NCBI GenBank assembly: GCA_026014595.1
Contig: JAOZHY010000034.1
Span: 1-53,949, forward strand
Origin: Candidatus Bathyarchaeota archaeon
GTDB taxonomy: Archaea; Thermoproteota; Bathyarchaeia; Bathyarchaeales; Bathycorpusculaceae
Length of the DNA stretch: 53,949 bases
Reading direction: 5' to 3'
Part shown: positions 1 to 8,108 of the stretch, in pieces
How the letters are laid out: each line of letters opens with the position of its first letter
Position numbering within the stretch: position 1 is the first letter of the stretch
Made by a program: the position numbers and the translations under genes
Notes under the pieces: generated by a model
What the model saw: the letters and a program-made list of their open reading frames with translations, nothing else
Told to the model about the DNA's origin: nothing
Database searches by the model: none

Positions 1-31
1 CGACTTAAATTGTCCAAAACAAAAATCTATC

Positions 32-1024
32 ATGGATGACGCCCCTATTCTCATCAATGAAGATGCTCTCACAGAAGCTTTCGTTCCGACGCGACTCTTG
101 CATAGGGAAGGGCAGGTAAGCGAGCTTGAAAGATGCCTCAGTCCGGCATTGAAAAACCGTTGCATAGAGAACATTTTCCTGATAGGCACATCTGGCACAG
201 GGAAGACTACGGTCGTCAAGTGGATTCTTGAGAACTACTTCAAAGAAATATCGGCTTACGTTAACTGCTGGAAACATCGTACAACCCATGAGGTTCTAAC
301 CGAAATCTTGCTAAGCTTTCAGGTTCCGGCTCATGGAAGGGAATCCACAGGCGGGCTGACAAAAGCCCTCGAAAAAGCTGCCCAAAAAACGAAGAGGATA
401 GTGTGCTTGGATGAGGTTGACAGGCTGAAGGACTTTGACCTGTTGTACGTTCTCGCAAGGAGCGGATGCGGATTGATCCTCATATCCACACGTTGCCATG
501 TTCTGGCCAGTCTGACGAACAGAATCAGAAGCAGCTTGGCGCTTACCGAAATAGAGTTTCCCACATACAGGGCGGAGGAGCTATATGACATAATCTGTGA
601 CCGCGCGGAATACGCTTTCAGGCCAGGAGCGCTGAAGAACGACCTGATGAGGCTAGCTTCGGTTGCGGCTCAGGGGGACGCGAGAAAGGCGCTAGAAATC
701 GTTAGGAAGGCTGGGAAGAAGGCTGAAATAAGATATTTGAACGAGGTCACAATGAAGGAGCTCAAGGAAGCCATCGCCGAGTCCAACAAATTCAGGATGA
801 TTTACCCGATTGACAAGCTCAACGAGCATCAGAAGGTGATTTACGAAATTCTTGAAAAGAACAGAAGTATGCCCTCTGGTTCCCTCTACGGCGAATACCG
901 TGCTCTGACTCGCGCACCGGTTGTTGACAGAGCCTATCGCAACTACATGCAGAAGATGGTCAAGCTGGGGCTGATAAAGGCTGAGGGAAAGGGAAGATGG
1001 AAAAGCTATGAAATCGTGTTATGA
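32..1024 (+). CDS. cdc6: Orc1/Cdc6 replication initiator (AAA+ ATPase with winged helix)
   Basis: This protein should bind origin DNA, hydrolyse ATP and load the MCM helicase. The Walker A motif GTSGTGKT is at residues 52-59 and Walker B VCLDEVD at 124-130. An arginine-finger region (NRIRSSL) follows near 163-169, and sensor 2 reads GDARKAL at 215-221. The last 65 or so residues form the winged-helix domain. At 330 aa it is shorter than the usual 390-410 aa. Sensor 1 reads ISTR near 151-154, where the family normally has an Asn. The ATG at 32 places the conserved VPTRLLHRE element near the N-terminus, as in homologs. Only 31 bases lie upstream in the window, so its promoter and any adjacent origin cannot be judged. 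The family call is secure; whether it is the main initiator or a paralog is not known. Confidence 0.93.
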   Translation: MDDAPILINEDALTEAFVPTRLLHREGQVSELERCLSPALKNRCIENIFLIGTSGTGKTTVVKWILENYFKEISAYVNCWKHRTTHEVLTEILLSFQVPAHGRESTGGLTKALEKAAQKTKRIVCLDEVDRLKDFDLLYVLARSGCGLILISTRCHVLASLTNRIRSSLALTEIEFPTYRAEELYDIICDRAEYAFRPGALKNDLMRLASVAAQGDARKALEIVRKAGKKAEIRYLNEVTMKELKEAIAESNKFRMIYPIDKLNEHQKVIYEILEKNRSMPSGSLYGEYRALTRAPVVDRAYRNYMQKMVKLGLIKAEGKGRWKSYEIVL

Positions 1025-1090
1025 AAACGCAGATTTGGAATTTAAGTTAGTGCAATAAAAGTTGCTAATAGCAAAGCCTTTCTCATGCTC

Positions 1091-1107
1091 TAATTTTTCT
1101 TTTTCCT
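1091..1107 (+). terminator. T-rich terminator-like tract after cdc6
   Basis: A run of T residues broken by a single C (about 1094-1104) lies 70 nt past the cdc6 stop and before the convergent minus-strand gene that ends at 1143. Archaeal RNA polymerase terminates on such U-tracts without needing a hairpin. This is assigned from base composition and position only. Confidence 0.4.
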
Positions 1108-1142
1108 GAATATAAATATGAAACTTTGCTTAGAATCGATGT

Positions 1143-2600
1143 TTAACCTACGATTTGTTCAATTAAATAACTCGTTTTTCCGATGTTGCTAATATCACTT
1201 ATTTGAGGGGTTTCAATTTCACTATATCCAATATTCTTGGCGTATTCGGCAGCCTCACCTATAGAAACATAACCATTTTTGTCTGTATCGGCTGATGGAT
1301 TAGAAAATGCTTTCAAGAATTTATGACATATTCCGAAATCGCTTTGTTGCTTATCGGTAGCGCTTGTTAATATAATTGTGTTTTCACCCTCCAAATATTT
1401 TATTGCTGAACCAGAGTAACATGTATCGAAAATAAAAATCTTATTTTTTGAAACTATATTATCAGTTACATCCCTGAACCACGTATAGCGAGCAGATTCT
1501 ATTGAATGCCACTTACCGTTTTCAACAACCCCCTTATGAAATCCAAATTCCCCGGGAGCGCCCTCACCGTTTATAACAAACAGAACAGTATCGTTTTTAT
1601 CTGATACCTGAGCAATTTTATCACAAGCCGCTTTGAAATTTGCTGAATTGTTGTCGTCAACACCTAGGTCGTATATATGGTCTTTTGGTATTTTCGCATT
1701 TTTAAGGATATCAAACATCTCTTTGACAGGCGGATAACCTTGGCCTGCATGAGTCAATAATATGGCATAGATGTCGTTCTTGACATTATACGGCGAGCCT
1801 GTCAACTGCTCGAAGCGGTTGGACCAAGAGTCGCCGTCTATGTTGAAGTTAGCAAGATTGCCGTCAGCCTTTATTTTATCATATTCCTGTTGACTTATTG
1901 AAGATAAGAACAGCGCTTGATTGACAGCATCAGGGCTCTTGACGTGAGGATCTGAGCCTAGAGTCTTTTCACCAAAAAAAGTCAAAGTTCCATCGGAATT
2001 AACACGATGTATGATGCCCTCATTGATATACCTGGTTGATTGACTGTCGCCTTTAGGTAATGTAACATTGCTTCCGTTCAAAAGGCCGTCTCTATCAGTA
2101 TCAAAACTAGGTGGTAAATTCAAAAAGTAGTTTGCTGCGAGGTAAGTAGCAGCAGCTCCAAGAACAATGCCGCCTAAAACAGCAGCCGTAGCCTTGGGAT
2201 GCCGTTTAGTCCAGTCAGCAATTCTAGTTAAATATCCTTTCCCAACCTGTTCTCCATGTCGAAAATGCTCAGACAAAAGGGGAATTTCAGGTCCGTAAAT
2301 TGTACCGCCTTTCAAATCGTCCAATGCTTCATGAACAGCCTGCCATCCATCATTAAGTTTACTGTCCAAATCAAGTTCTTCCACAGAAAACCTCTTTAGC
2401 TCCTCTACTGACCTGCCTGAAACGCGCTCGAAAGCCTTTTCAATCAGTCTATTTTCGTTATAGCTGCCCTTGCTTATCATTTCTTTTGCAAGTTTTGAAA
2501 CAGTCTTTTTCGCTTTTATTTGGATTTCCTTTGCAATCGGCTTGTATACAACTTGGTTTGCTGGGCTTCTCAAAGACGCCGTACGAGCCAACCTCTCCAT
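1143..2600 (-). CDS. membrane-anchored caspase/legumain-fold (C13/C14-like) protein, catalytic His replaced by Glu
   Basis: Numbering is from the ATG at 2600, giving 485 aa; the frame stays open to a GTG at 2717. I prefer 2600 because an A/T-rich TATA-like stretch lies about 28 nt upstream. A charged N-terminal domain of about 130 residues is followed by one membrane segment (about 137-161). Asp-rich calcium-type loops (DTDRDG, NIDGDS) come next, then a caspase-hemoglobinase fold. The Cys motif DTCYSG (Cys394) is intact. The preceding strand reads INGEGAPG, so the position normally held by catalytic His (HGAPG in C13 peptidases) is Glu346. A dockerin/EF-hand-like loop (DTDKNGYVSIGE) follows the Cys. 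It may be an inactive or altered peptidase facing the outside. The gene is visibly more AT-rich than its neighbours, which suggests acquisition. Confidence 0.7.
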   Translation of the reverse strand: MERLARTASLRSPANQVVYKPIAKEIQIKAKKTVSKLAKEMISKGSYNENRLIEKAFERVSGRSVEELKRFSVEELDLDSKLNDGWQAVHEALDDLKGGTIYGPEIPLLSEHFRHGEQVGKGYLTRIADWTKRHPKATAAVLGGIVLGAAATYLAANYFLNLPPSFDTDRDGLLNGSNVTLPKGDSQSTRYINEGIIHRVNSDGTLTFFGEKTLGSDPHVKSPDAVNQALFLSSISQQEYDKIKADGNLANFNIDGDSWSNRFEQLTGSPYNVKNDIYAILLTHAGQGYPPVKEMFDILKNAKIPKDHIYDLGVDDNNSANFKAACDKIAQVSDKNDTVLFVINGEGAPGEFGFHKGVVENGKWHSIESARYTWFRDVTDNIVSKNKIFIFDTCYSGSAIKYLEGENTIILTSATDKQQSDFGICHKFLKAFSNPSADTDKNGYVSIGEAAEYAKNIGYSEIETPQISDISNIGKTSYLIEQIVG

Positions 2601-2794
2601 ACCAACTATTTGGAGAAGAAGCAATTTAATTTTTATCATCTTACAAGAAAATTTGGAAGTGCTTGATAATACGGCAAACAAAAACGGCGGCAGCAGATTG
2701 CTTGCTCTTTTTGACACAATGCTGTCAGTTGTGTTTTCAGAGTTTGGACGAGAGTTTGGAGCTAGTCCCCGCTACCAACATCCGTTTTTTAGAG

Positions 2795-3043
2795 CTATTT
2801 GGAATAGTTGGGCAATTCTTCGTATGCGAGTCCGGTTAGACCGCCGTTTTCAAAGTCTATCGTCTGACCGTTTATGGTCACTCTGTCGTTTTCTGCGAAG
2901 GACTGCCAAACTTTAGCCTCCTCCATTCTCTGGCGCAGGTTCTCTTTAGCTTCTTGGAGAACAAGGAGCCTTTTGGAATCGGATAGTTCAAGCAAATCGA
3001 CTTTTTTCGGCTTCAATTTGGTTGTTCTTTTTCTCTTGCTCAT
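2795..3043 (-). CDS. small hypothetical protein, basic N-terminus, coiled-coil-like centre
   Basis: This is an 82-residue protein that I do not recognise. It starts MSKRKRTTKLKPKK, then has a Leu/Glu/Arg-rich amphipathic stretch and a mixed C-terminal part containing DRVTINGQTIDF. The frame is open to an in-frame ATG at 3160, but the extra 39 residues look non-coding. The ATG at 3043 follows a purine-rich stretch (gggaaaaagag) that could serve as ribosome binding site. It sits between the caspase-like gene and a radical SAM remnant in a patch that looks accessory. It may be a real small DNA- or RNA-binding protein, or a leftover of a larger mobile segment. Confidence 0.45.
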   Translation of the reverse strand: MSKRKRTTKLKPKKVDLLELSDSKRLLVLQEAKENLRQRMEEAKVWQSFAENDRVTINGQTIDFENGGLTGLAYEELPNYSK

Positions 3044-3260
3044 CTCTTTTTCCCACATGGGAATATCGCAAGTATTAATAAATCCGTTCTTTCTGGAGGT
3101 GACACGTATCCAAATCAGATATACCCCGATGACTATTTGTTGTTGTGCCTGCACGGTCACATAAACTTATGAGCCTTAACGCTGAAGAAAAAAATCAAAG
3201 GTAAGACACTCGAACCAGAAAAAGCCACTGGATAAAGTGGGTTTGCGGCTCTAAAATTTT

Positions 3261-3518
3261 ATGATGTTAAACCATGAAAGTTGTAGTAGCCGAAAATGCT
3301 CTTCTATCCGTAACTGTAAACCCAGTACCATAATCGGCAGGTTTGACAAAGAGTGCCCAGAATGCGGAAGCTTGCATCATGCAAAGACAAGTACATCTGC
3401 GGTGGGTGCCGAGCAAGAGCCTACAGCTACTTCAACGGAGACGTCACAAAAACCTGACATTGGCTGTGTCCACAACAAGCCTTTATGGGAAAAAATTGTT
3501 GGAAACGGCTGCCCGTAA
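3261..3518 (+). pseudogene. remnant of a radical SAM protein SPASM domain, frameshifted
   Basis: Three pieces of one protein can be read in alternating frames. The first is FDKECPECGSLHH (3342-3380), then CKDKYICGGCRARAYSYF followed by NGDVTKT (3380-3456, ending at an in-frame TGA). The frame then returns to PDIGCVHNKPLWEK, ending at the TAA at 3516-3518. Together these match the C-terminal SPASM motif of radical SAM enzymes, in which a Cys pair, the CGGCRARAY signature and a late Cys bind auxiliary Fe-S clusters. No radical SAM core (CxxxCxxC) is visible upstream, so this is a decayed 3' end and not a small zinc-ribbon gene. The upstream limit is uncertain. Sequencing errors could explain the shifts but not the missing core domain. 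Confidence 0.65.
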
Positions 3519-3533
3519 ACGCGGTTTGAGGTT

Positions 3534-3731
3534 TTAGGCTTTTCCCTTCTCTTCTTTGCCGAAGTACTTTGTCCACTTGAGCTTCCGCGGGTCTCTCTTG
3601 AATCCCAGAGAACTCTTCTTGCATTTGCCTGAACAGAACCACAGGATGGTTCCGTCGTTTTTGACGTACATCATGCCCGTGCCCGCTGGAAAATCGTTGC
3701 CGCAGAATGAACATTTTCGTGGTTTAGGCAT
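3534..3731 (-). CDS. rpl24e: large ribosomal subunit protein eL24 (L24e)
   Basis: A 65-residue ribosomal protein with the zinc-ribbon cysteines Cys7, Cys10, Cys33 and Cys37 (CSFC and CSGKC). The body is typical of L24e ([10 protein letters not shown], followed by a basic C-terminus [10 protein letters not shown]). It is the last gene of a three-gene operon behind rpl7ae and rps28e, an order conserved in archaea. In many archaea ndk and infB follow, but here the operon runs directly into the radical SAM remnant. Confidence 0.95.
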   Translation of the reverse strand: MPKPRKCSFCGNDFPAGTGMMYVKNDGTILWFCSGKCKKSSLGFKRDPRKLKWTKYFGKEEKGKA

Positions 3732-3766
3732 ATGGCATTTCCTCTATACGCTTGGTTTTGCATTTT

Positions 3767-3997
3767 TTATCTGGTAATTTTCTTCGCTTCTCGCTCTGTT
3801 TCGCGCAGCATCAGGATGTCTTGGATTCGCACGGGTCCCTTGACATTTCGTGTTATGATGCGTCCTTTATCTTTTCCTTCCAAGATGCGCACTCGCACCT
3901 GCGTAATCTCGCCAGTAACGCCTGTGCGCCCGATAATTTGGATGACTTCTGAAGGTATATTTTCTTCTTCGGATGCTTTCTCTTCTTTGCTCATCAC
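3767..3997 (-). CDS. rps28e: small ribosomal subunit protein eS28 (S28e)
   Basis: A 76-residue protein with the S28e OB-fold signature: [19 protein letters not shown], then [13 protein letters not shown] and the C-terminal LRETEREA. An acidic N-terminal extension ([10 protein letters not shown]) precedes the conserved part. Its start overlaps the rpl7ae stop by 4 bases, which indicates translational coupling. Two adjacent Met codons leave the exact start open by one residue. Confidence 0.95.
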   Translation of the reverse strand: MMSKEEKASEEENIPSEVIQIIGRTGVTGEITQVRVRILEGKDKGRIITRNVKGPVRIQDILMLRETEREAKKITR

Positions 3998-4374
3998 TGA
4001 GCTCCTCTTTTGACCTGCTCAATCCGCGTGACGATTTCTTTGATTAATCCTGCAGCGTCTCCTTCTTTGAGTATGCACGCTGACGCGCATGGAACATCTA
4101 TGCCTACAGCGTTGCCAACTTTTTCTTTGCTCGGAACGAACAAATATGGAATTTTTCTTTCTTCACAGAGCAACGGCAGATGCGCTATGACTTCTGGAGG
4201 ATCCACGTCTTCAGCTATGACTACGAGTTTGGCTTGCGCTCGCTCAACCGCTTTGGTGGCTTCGTTGGTTCCCTTTCTGACTACGCCTGTTTTTGAAGCT
4301 ATACTCAGGGCCTCATAGGCTGCGTCTACTATTTCTTTCGGCGCTTCGTATTTTACATAGAATGGTTTGGACAT
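3994..4374 (-). CDS. rpl7ae: ribosomal protein eL8 / L7Ae (kink-turn RNA binding protein)
   Basis: A 126-residue L7Ae family protein. The RNA-binding motif [20 protein letters not shown] is followed by [19 protein letters not shown], then [13 protein letters not shown] and VPCASACI. In archaea L7Ae binds kink-turns in 23S rRNA, C/D and H/ACA guide RNAs and RNase P. It is the first gene of the operon. A TATA-like palindromic element (CTTATTTAAG, 4418-4427) lies upstream at a distance that leaves a short leader of roughly 20 nt. Confidence 0.96.
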   Translation of the reverse strand: MSKPFYVKYEAPKEIVDAAYEALSIASKTGVVRKGTNEATKAVERAQAKLVVIAEDVDPPEVIAHLPLLCEERKIPYLFVPSKEKVGNAVGIDVPCASACILKEGDAAGLIKEIVTRIEQVKRGAQ

Positions 4375-4620
4375 TTAGCCTCACCCTTTTAAGGCACAGT
4401 CTTATCAACACTTCTTATTTAAGAAGGTTTCGACTAAAAACAGCAACTATTTGGTTTAGAAAACGAAGCGAGGAAAATGTCATCAGGGGCAACGCAAGAC
4501 CCATTTAAATAAGGAAGGGATCATAGACCAAAAATTCGCACGTCCGCTCCTCTGCTGCTTGCCAGTGCACGCAAGTTTCTTATTCTTGTTTTAAGCCTAT
4601 ACAATAACGGTGCCATCGTT

Positions 4621-5655
4621 TTGGGCGTAAATCTCCGCGACATCGTACCGAAAACACCCGTCAAACTGGAAGACCTCGCAGGAAAAACCATAGCCATAGA
4701 TGCCTATAACGCGCTTTACCAATTCCTTGCCATCATCCGTCAACCCGACGGCACGCCGCTCAAGGACAGCACAGGAAAAGTCACCAGTCACCTCAGCGGA
4801 CTTCTCTACCGCACGAGCAACCTCATCGAAATCGGCATAAAACCCGTCTACGTCTTCGACGGCACACCACCTGTCCTTAAACATGAGACACTCGAACGCC
4901 GACAACAAATCAAAATCGAAGCAGCCATCCACCTCGAAAAAGCCATCGCAAAAGGCGACACTGCAAAAGCCCGAATGCTCGCACAAGCAACGACAACGCT
5001 CAAAGACTACATGAAACAGGACGCCCACACGCTCCTAAACCTTATGGGACTTCCATGGGTTCAGGCTCCCAGCGAAGGAGAAGCCCAAGCTGCGCACATG
5101 ACTAAACGCGGAGATGCAGACTACACCGCAAGCCAAGACTACGACAGCCTCCTTTTCGGAGCACCAAAGCTCGTCAGAAATGTAGCCATCAGCGGCAGAA
5201 GAAAACTCCCCAGCAAAAACATCTACATCGACGTCATCCCCGAAGTTATCACCCTCGATGACACACTAAAAACATGTGAGATCACTCACCAACAACTAAT
5301 CGACGTCGCCATCCTCATCGGCACAGACTTCAACCCAGACGGCATCAAAGGCCTCGGACCCAAAACCGCCCTAAAACTCATCAAACAATACGGAACCCTC
5401 GAAAACGCTCTTCCACACATCAAAAACGCAGAGTTCCCCCATCCTCCGCAGAGCATACGCGAAATTTTTCTCCACCCTCAAGTCACCGACGATTACAAGC
5501 TGGAATGGAAGGAACCAGACGTAGAGGGCATCGTCAACTTCCTTGTCCGCCAAAAGGATTTCTCAGAAGATCGAGTCCGCAAAGCTATAGAGAAAATGCA
5601 GCAAGGTGCTCAGAAACTCAGGGGGAAAACCACCCTAGAAAAATGGTTCGGGTAA
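4621..5655 (+). CDS. fen: flap endonuclease 1 (FEN1)
   Basis: This structure-specific nuclease removes 5' flaps in Okazaki fragment maturation and repair. The predicted metal ligands are present: Asp27, Asp80, Glu152, Glu154, Asp173, Asp175 and Asp236. A helix-hairpin-helix reads GIKGLGPKTALKLI (241-254). The C-terminal TTLEKWFG is a PCNA-interacting (PIP) box. At 344 aa it has the normal family length. The start is TTG: this places the conserved MGVNLRDIV at the N-terminus, where FEN1 needs it for catalysis, and no ATG or GTG lies between it and the upstream in-frame stop at 4510. A TTTTAAG box about 28 nt upstream (4589-4595) suggests a leaderless transcript. Codon use is C- and A-ending rich compared with neighbours. 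Confidence 0.96.
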   Translation: MGVNLRDIVPKTPVKLEDLAGKTIAIDAYNALYQFLAIIRQPDGTPLKDSTGKVTSHLSGLLYRTSNLIEIGIKPVYVFDGTPPVLKHETLERRQQIKIEAAIHLEKAIAKGDTAKARMLAQATTTLKDYMKQDAHTLLNLMGLPWVQAPSEGEAQAAHMTKRGDADYTASQDYDSLLFGAPKLVRNVAISGRRKLPSKNIYIDVIPEVITLDDTLKTCEITHQQLIDVAILIGTDFNPDGIKGLGPKTALKLIKQYGTLENALPHIKNAEFPHPPQSIREIFLHPQVTDDYKLEWKEPDVEGIVNFLVRQKDFSEDRVRKAIEKMQQGAQKLRGKTTLEKWFG

Positions 5656-5663
5656 GTGTACGT

Positions 5664-6356
5664 TTAAAACTGGTGCCCATACTCGCCGGTTAACGGAACA
5701 AACGCCACCCCGCCCAGGTTCTCATGCTTGACTTTTCCATCAGGTTCCTTCACCACTTTGATGAGGTTCTGGAAAAGGGAAACGCTGCCAACTGGAACTA
5801 GCATGATACCATTGGGCTTCAGCTGCTCAATCAAAGGAGTAGGCACGTTCGGAGCTGCAGCCGTAACTAGGATACGTTCGTAAGGCGCCTTCTCTGGATA
5901 CCCCTTGGAACCGTCACCGCAATAAATGGTCACGCGGTCGCTGTAACCTGCGTTCCGTATGTTTTTCCTTGCAAGTTCCGCCAATTCTTGGACGATCTCC
6001 ACCGTGTACACGTGACCGTACTCGCTCCTAGGCGCGTCTCTCGGAGCAACTATCTCCGCTATGGTGGCGGCGTGCCAACCTGAACCTGCACCGACCTCCA
6101 AAACTTTCATTCCCAACTCCAGCTGCAACGCTTCATTCATGATGGCAACCATGTGAGGCGCCGAGATGGTCTGGCCGAAACCGATTGGAAGCGGCGTGTC
6201 CACGGCACCGTAAGCCTGCGCGTCTTTCGGAAGGAATTTTGTGCGGGGCACTACACGCATCGCCTTGATTACTTTAGATGAGTGCAGGATGCCTTGTTTT
6301 ATGAGGCTGTCGATTAGCTTTTCCCAGTCATTCTTCTCCAAACCAAGCTCACGCAT
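5664..6356 (-). CDS. pcm: protein-L-isoaspartate O-methyltransferase
   Basis: This enzyme uses S-adenosylmethionine to methylate isoaspartyl residues in damaged proteins so that they can revert to aspartate. At 230 aa it has the usual length. Motifs are the substrate-side FGQTISAPHMVAIM, SAM motif I VLEVGAGSGWHAA, YTVEIVQELAELAR, and the post-motif VTAAAPNVPTPLIEQL. It is convergent with fen, only 8 bases apart, and divergent from the Kelch gene. Nothing in its sequence looks atypical. Confidence 0.95.
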   Translation of the reverse strand: MRELGLEKNDWEKLIDSLIKQGILHSSKVIKAMRVVPRTKFLPKDAQAYGAVDTPLPIGFGQTISAPHMVAIMNEALQLELGMKVLEVGAGSGWHAATIAEIVAPRDAPRSEYGHVYTVEIVQELAELARKNIRNAGYSDRVTIYCGDGSKGYPEKAPYERILVTAAAPNVPTPLIEQLKPNGIMLVPVGSVSLFQNLIKVVKEPDGKVKHENLGGVAFVPLTGEYGHQF

Positions 6357-6528
6357 ATGAATACTGTTAACTGAGGCTTTTTAACATTCGTACCTGAAAA
6401 GACTATACCCTCTGTATAGTGTGAATTGCGGGTTTGAGTGTTAGCTGAATAGCAAGTTCAAAGTTAAGGTCTTGTGCAGGCAAAGTGATATATGATGGTG
6501 CGGCGAAATGGCTTATGCATTTTAGCGC

Positions 6529-6585
6529 TTAGTCAAGAAATCTTGACTAATGCTAAGCCTGTTTTGTCAAGAAACTTTGACAAAA
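6529..6585. promoter_or_regulatory. two tandem palindromes, probable operators of the Kelch gene
   Basis: The first palindrome is 6529-6550 with perfect 10-bp arms TTAGTCAAGA/TCTTGACTAA and an AA centre. The second is 6562-6585 with perfect 9-bp arms TTTTGTCAA/TTGACAAAA. They share the core GTCAAGAAA..TTGAC, and their centres are 34 bp apart, about three helical turns. A TATA-like TTTAATT lies just downstream (about 6589-6595), followed by the Kelch start at 6630. The arrangement fits two dimers of one regulator bound next to the promoter; the regulator is unknown. Confidence 0.6.
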
Positions 6586-6629
6586 ACCCTTTAATTGCAA
6601 AAACAACCCCCGTACATCAGGGAAAAGTA

Positions 6630-8042
6630 ATGAGGAAAAGCGTTGCGCTGCTGCTTGTTCTCGCCTTCCTTGCCGCTTCATGCATTGTCGTAGCCAAGCC
6701 TGCGCTGTCATCTACCGACGTCGTTGAGGACTCTTGGGTGTCGAAGGCACCGATGCAGCAGGCAAGGGCTGGCTTAGGCGTTGTGGCGGTTAACGGCAAA
6801 ATCTACGCAATCAGAGGCACCACCGCAGGCGGACAGTATCCCCCAGACGTTTCTGGCGGTGGCTTTGTAGGGACAAACGAGGAGTACGACCCAGCAACGG
6901 ACACGTGGAGTTACAGAGCGGCTATGCCGACGCCGAGAGCCCACTTCGCCATAGCCGCGTACCAGAACAAGATTTACTGCATAGGCGGAGCCGTCGGCTT
7001 TACTGCTGTTGAGGGTAAGCCCGGTTTCTATTCATATGTTACGTCTGGAGTCAACGAGGTGTATGACACAGTTAGGGACACTTGGGAGACCAGAGCGCCC
7101 CTGCCAGATAACGCAATGGAATTCCAAGCGCACGTGGTGAACGGGAAAATTTACGTTATGGACTGGTCTTATGTGTACGTTTATGATCCAGCCGCTGATT
7201 CGTGGACCAGCGGAACTAGGATGCCGCAGCCTTATCCAGACTATGACTCTTCGCCCGTGTCGGCTGTTGTAGACAACAAGATAATTGTTACCTTTGAGTT
7301 TTCAACCTTTAATTTTTCAACGGGATTGGATTCTTCAGAGCAGAAGATTTTGGTTTATGACACGGAGACTGACAGCTGGAGCGAAGGCGCTTCTGGATCG
7401 ACTGTTGTCGTTGGTGGTGCGGCTGGAGCGACAACTGGTGCGAAAGCTCCTCAAAGGGTTTATGTTTTAGGGCTAGCAGACAGATTTCCTTCACTGTCTG
7501 CAAATCAGGTTTACGATCCTAAGGCTGAGGCTTGGGCGAATGCTACTGCAATGCCTACTCTTCGTATTGATTTTGGCGTCGCTGTTGTAGATGATGTTCT
7601 ATATGTGGTTGGAGGATACTCTTACACGTCACGTATTCATAGTATTGTAACGCCAGTCGCAATTAATGAACAGTACATACCCATCGGTTATGGTATTCCG
7701 CCGGAAATCAAGATTGTTTCGCCAGAAAACCAGACATATAATGTGTCCAGCGTAGCCCTGGTTTTCACCGTGAACAAGCCGGTTAACTGGATCGGCTACA
7801 GCCTTGATGGCGAAGCAAACGTCACAATAACTGGCAACACTACTCTGTCAGGATTGTCAAATGGTTTGCATAACGTAACGGTCTACGCTGCAGACGAGTT
7901 TGAGAATATGGGTGCCTCTGAAACAGTCAGTTTCACCGTAGAAGTGCCTTTCCCTGTTGTACCCGTCGCGGCTGCTTCTGGAGTGGCAGTGGCTGTAATC
8001 GGCGTGGGTCTCTTGGTCTACTTCAAGAAACGTAATCGTTAA
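6630..8042 (+). CDS. secreted, membrane-anchored Kelch-repeat protein
   Basis: The ATG at 6630 gives a clear signal peptide (RKSVALLLVLAFLAASC); the frame is open further upstream to 6492, but that part covers the operator palindromes. The mature part has about six Kelch units, each with a pattern like YDPATDTW, a Pro/Arg turn and KIYxxGG, which should form a beta-propeller. A beta-sandwich domain follows, opening IKIVSPENQTYN and containing GLSNGLHNVTVYA, as seen in archaeal surface proteins. The C-terminus has a membrane helix (AAASGVAVAVIGVGLLVYF) and a KKRNR stop-transfer. It is probably a cell-surface binding or adhesion protein of 470 aa. The ligand cannot be read from the sequence. Confidence 0.85.
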   Translation: MRKSVALLLVLAFLAASCIVVAKPALSSTDVVEDSWVSKAPMQQARAGLGVVAVNGKIYAIRGTTAGGQYPPDVSGGGFVGTNEEYDPATDTWSYRAAMPTPRAHFAIAAYQNKIYCIGGAVGFTAVEGKPGFYSYVTSGVNEVYDTVRDTWETRAPLPDNAMEFQAHVVNGKIYVMDWSYVYVYDPAADSWTSGTRMPQPYPDYDSSPVSAVVDNKIIVTFEFSTFNFSTGLDSSEQKILVYDTETDSWSEGASGSTVVVGGAAGATTGAKAPQRVYVLGLADRFPSLSANQVYDPKAEAWANATAMPTLRIDFGVAVVDDVLYVVGGYSYTSRIHSIVTPVAINEQYIPIGYGIPPEIKIVSPENQTYNVSSVALVFTVNKPVNWIGYSLDGEANVTITGNTTLSGLSNGLHNVTVYAADEFENMGASETVSFTVEVPFPVVPVAAASGVAVAVIGVGLLVYFKKRNR

Positions 8043-8108
8043 GCGGCAATCTTGCCACCTTCGATCCCAAGCAAGACCCCGCATTCACCAAGACCCAACG
8101 CATTCAAG

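Noticed and set aside
1-1142. Replication origin next to cdc6
   Set aside because: Archaeal origins often lie beside cdc6, but only 31 bases upstream are in the window, and neither flank shows repeated origin-recognition boxes.
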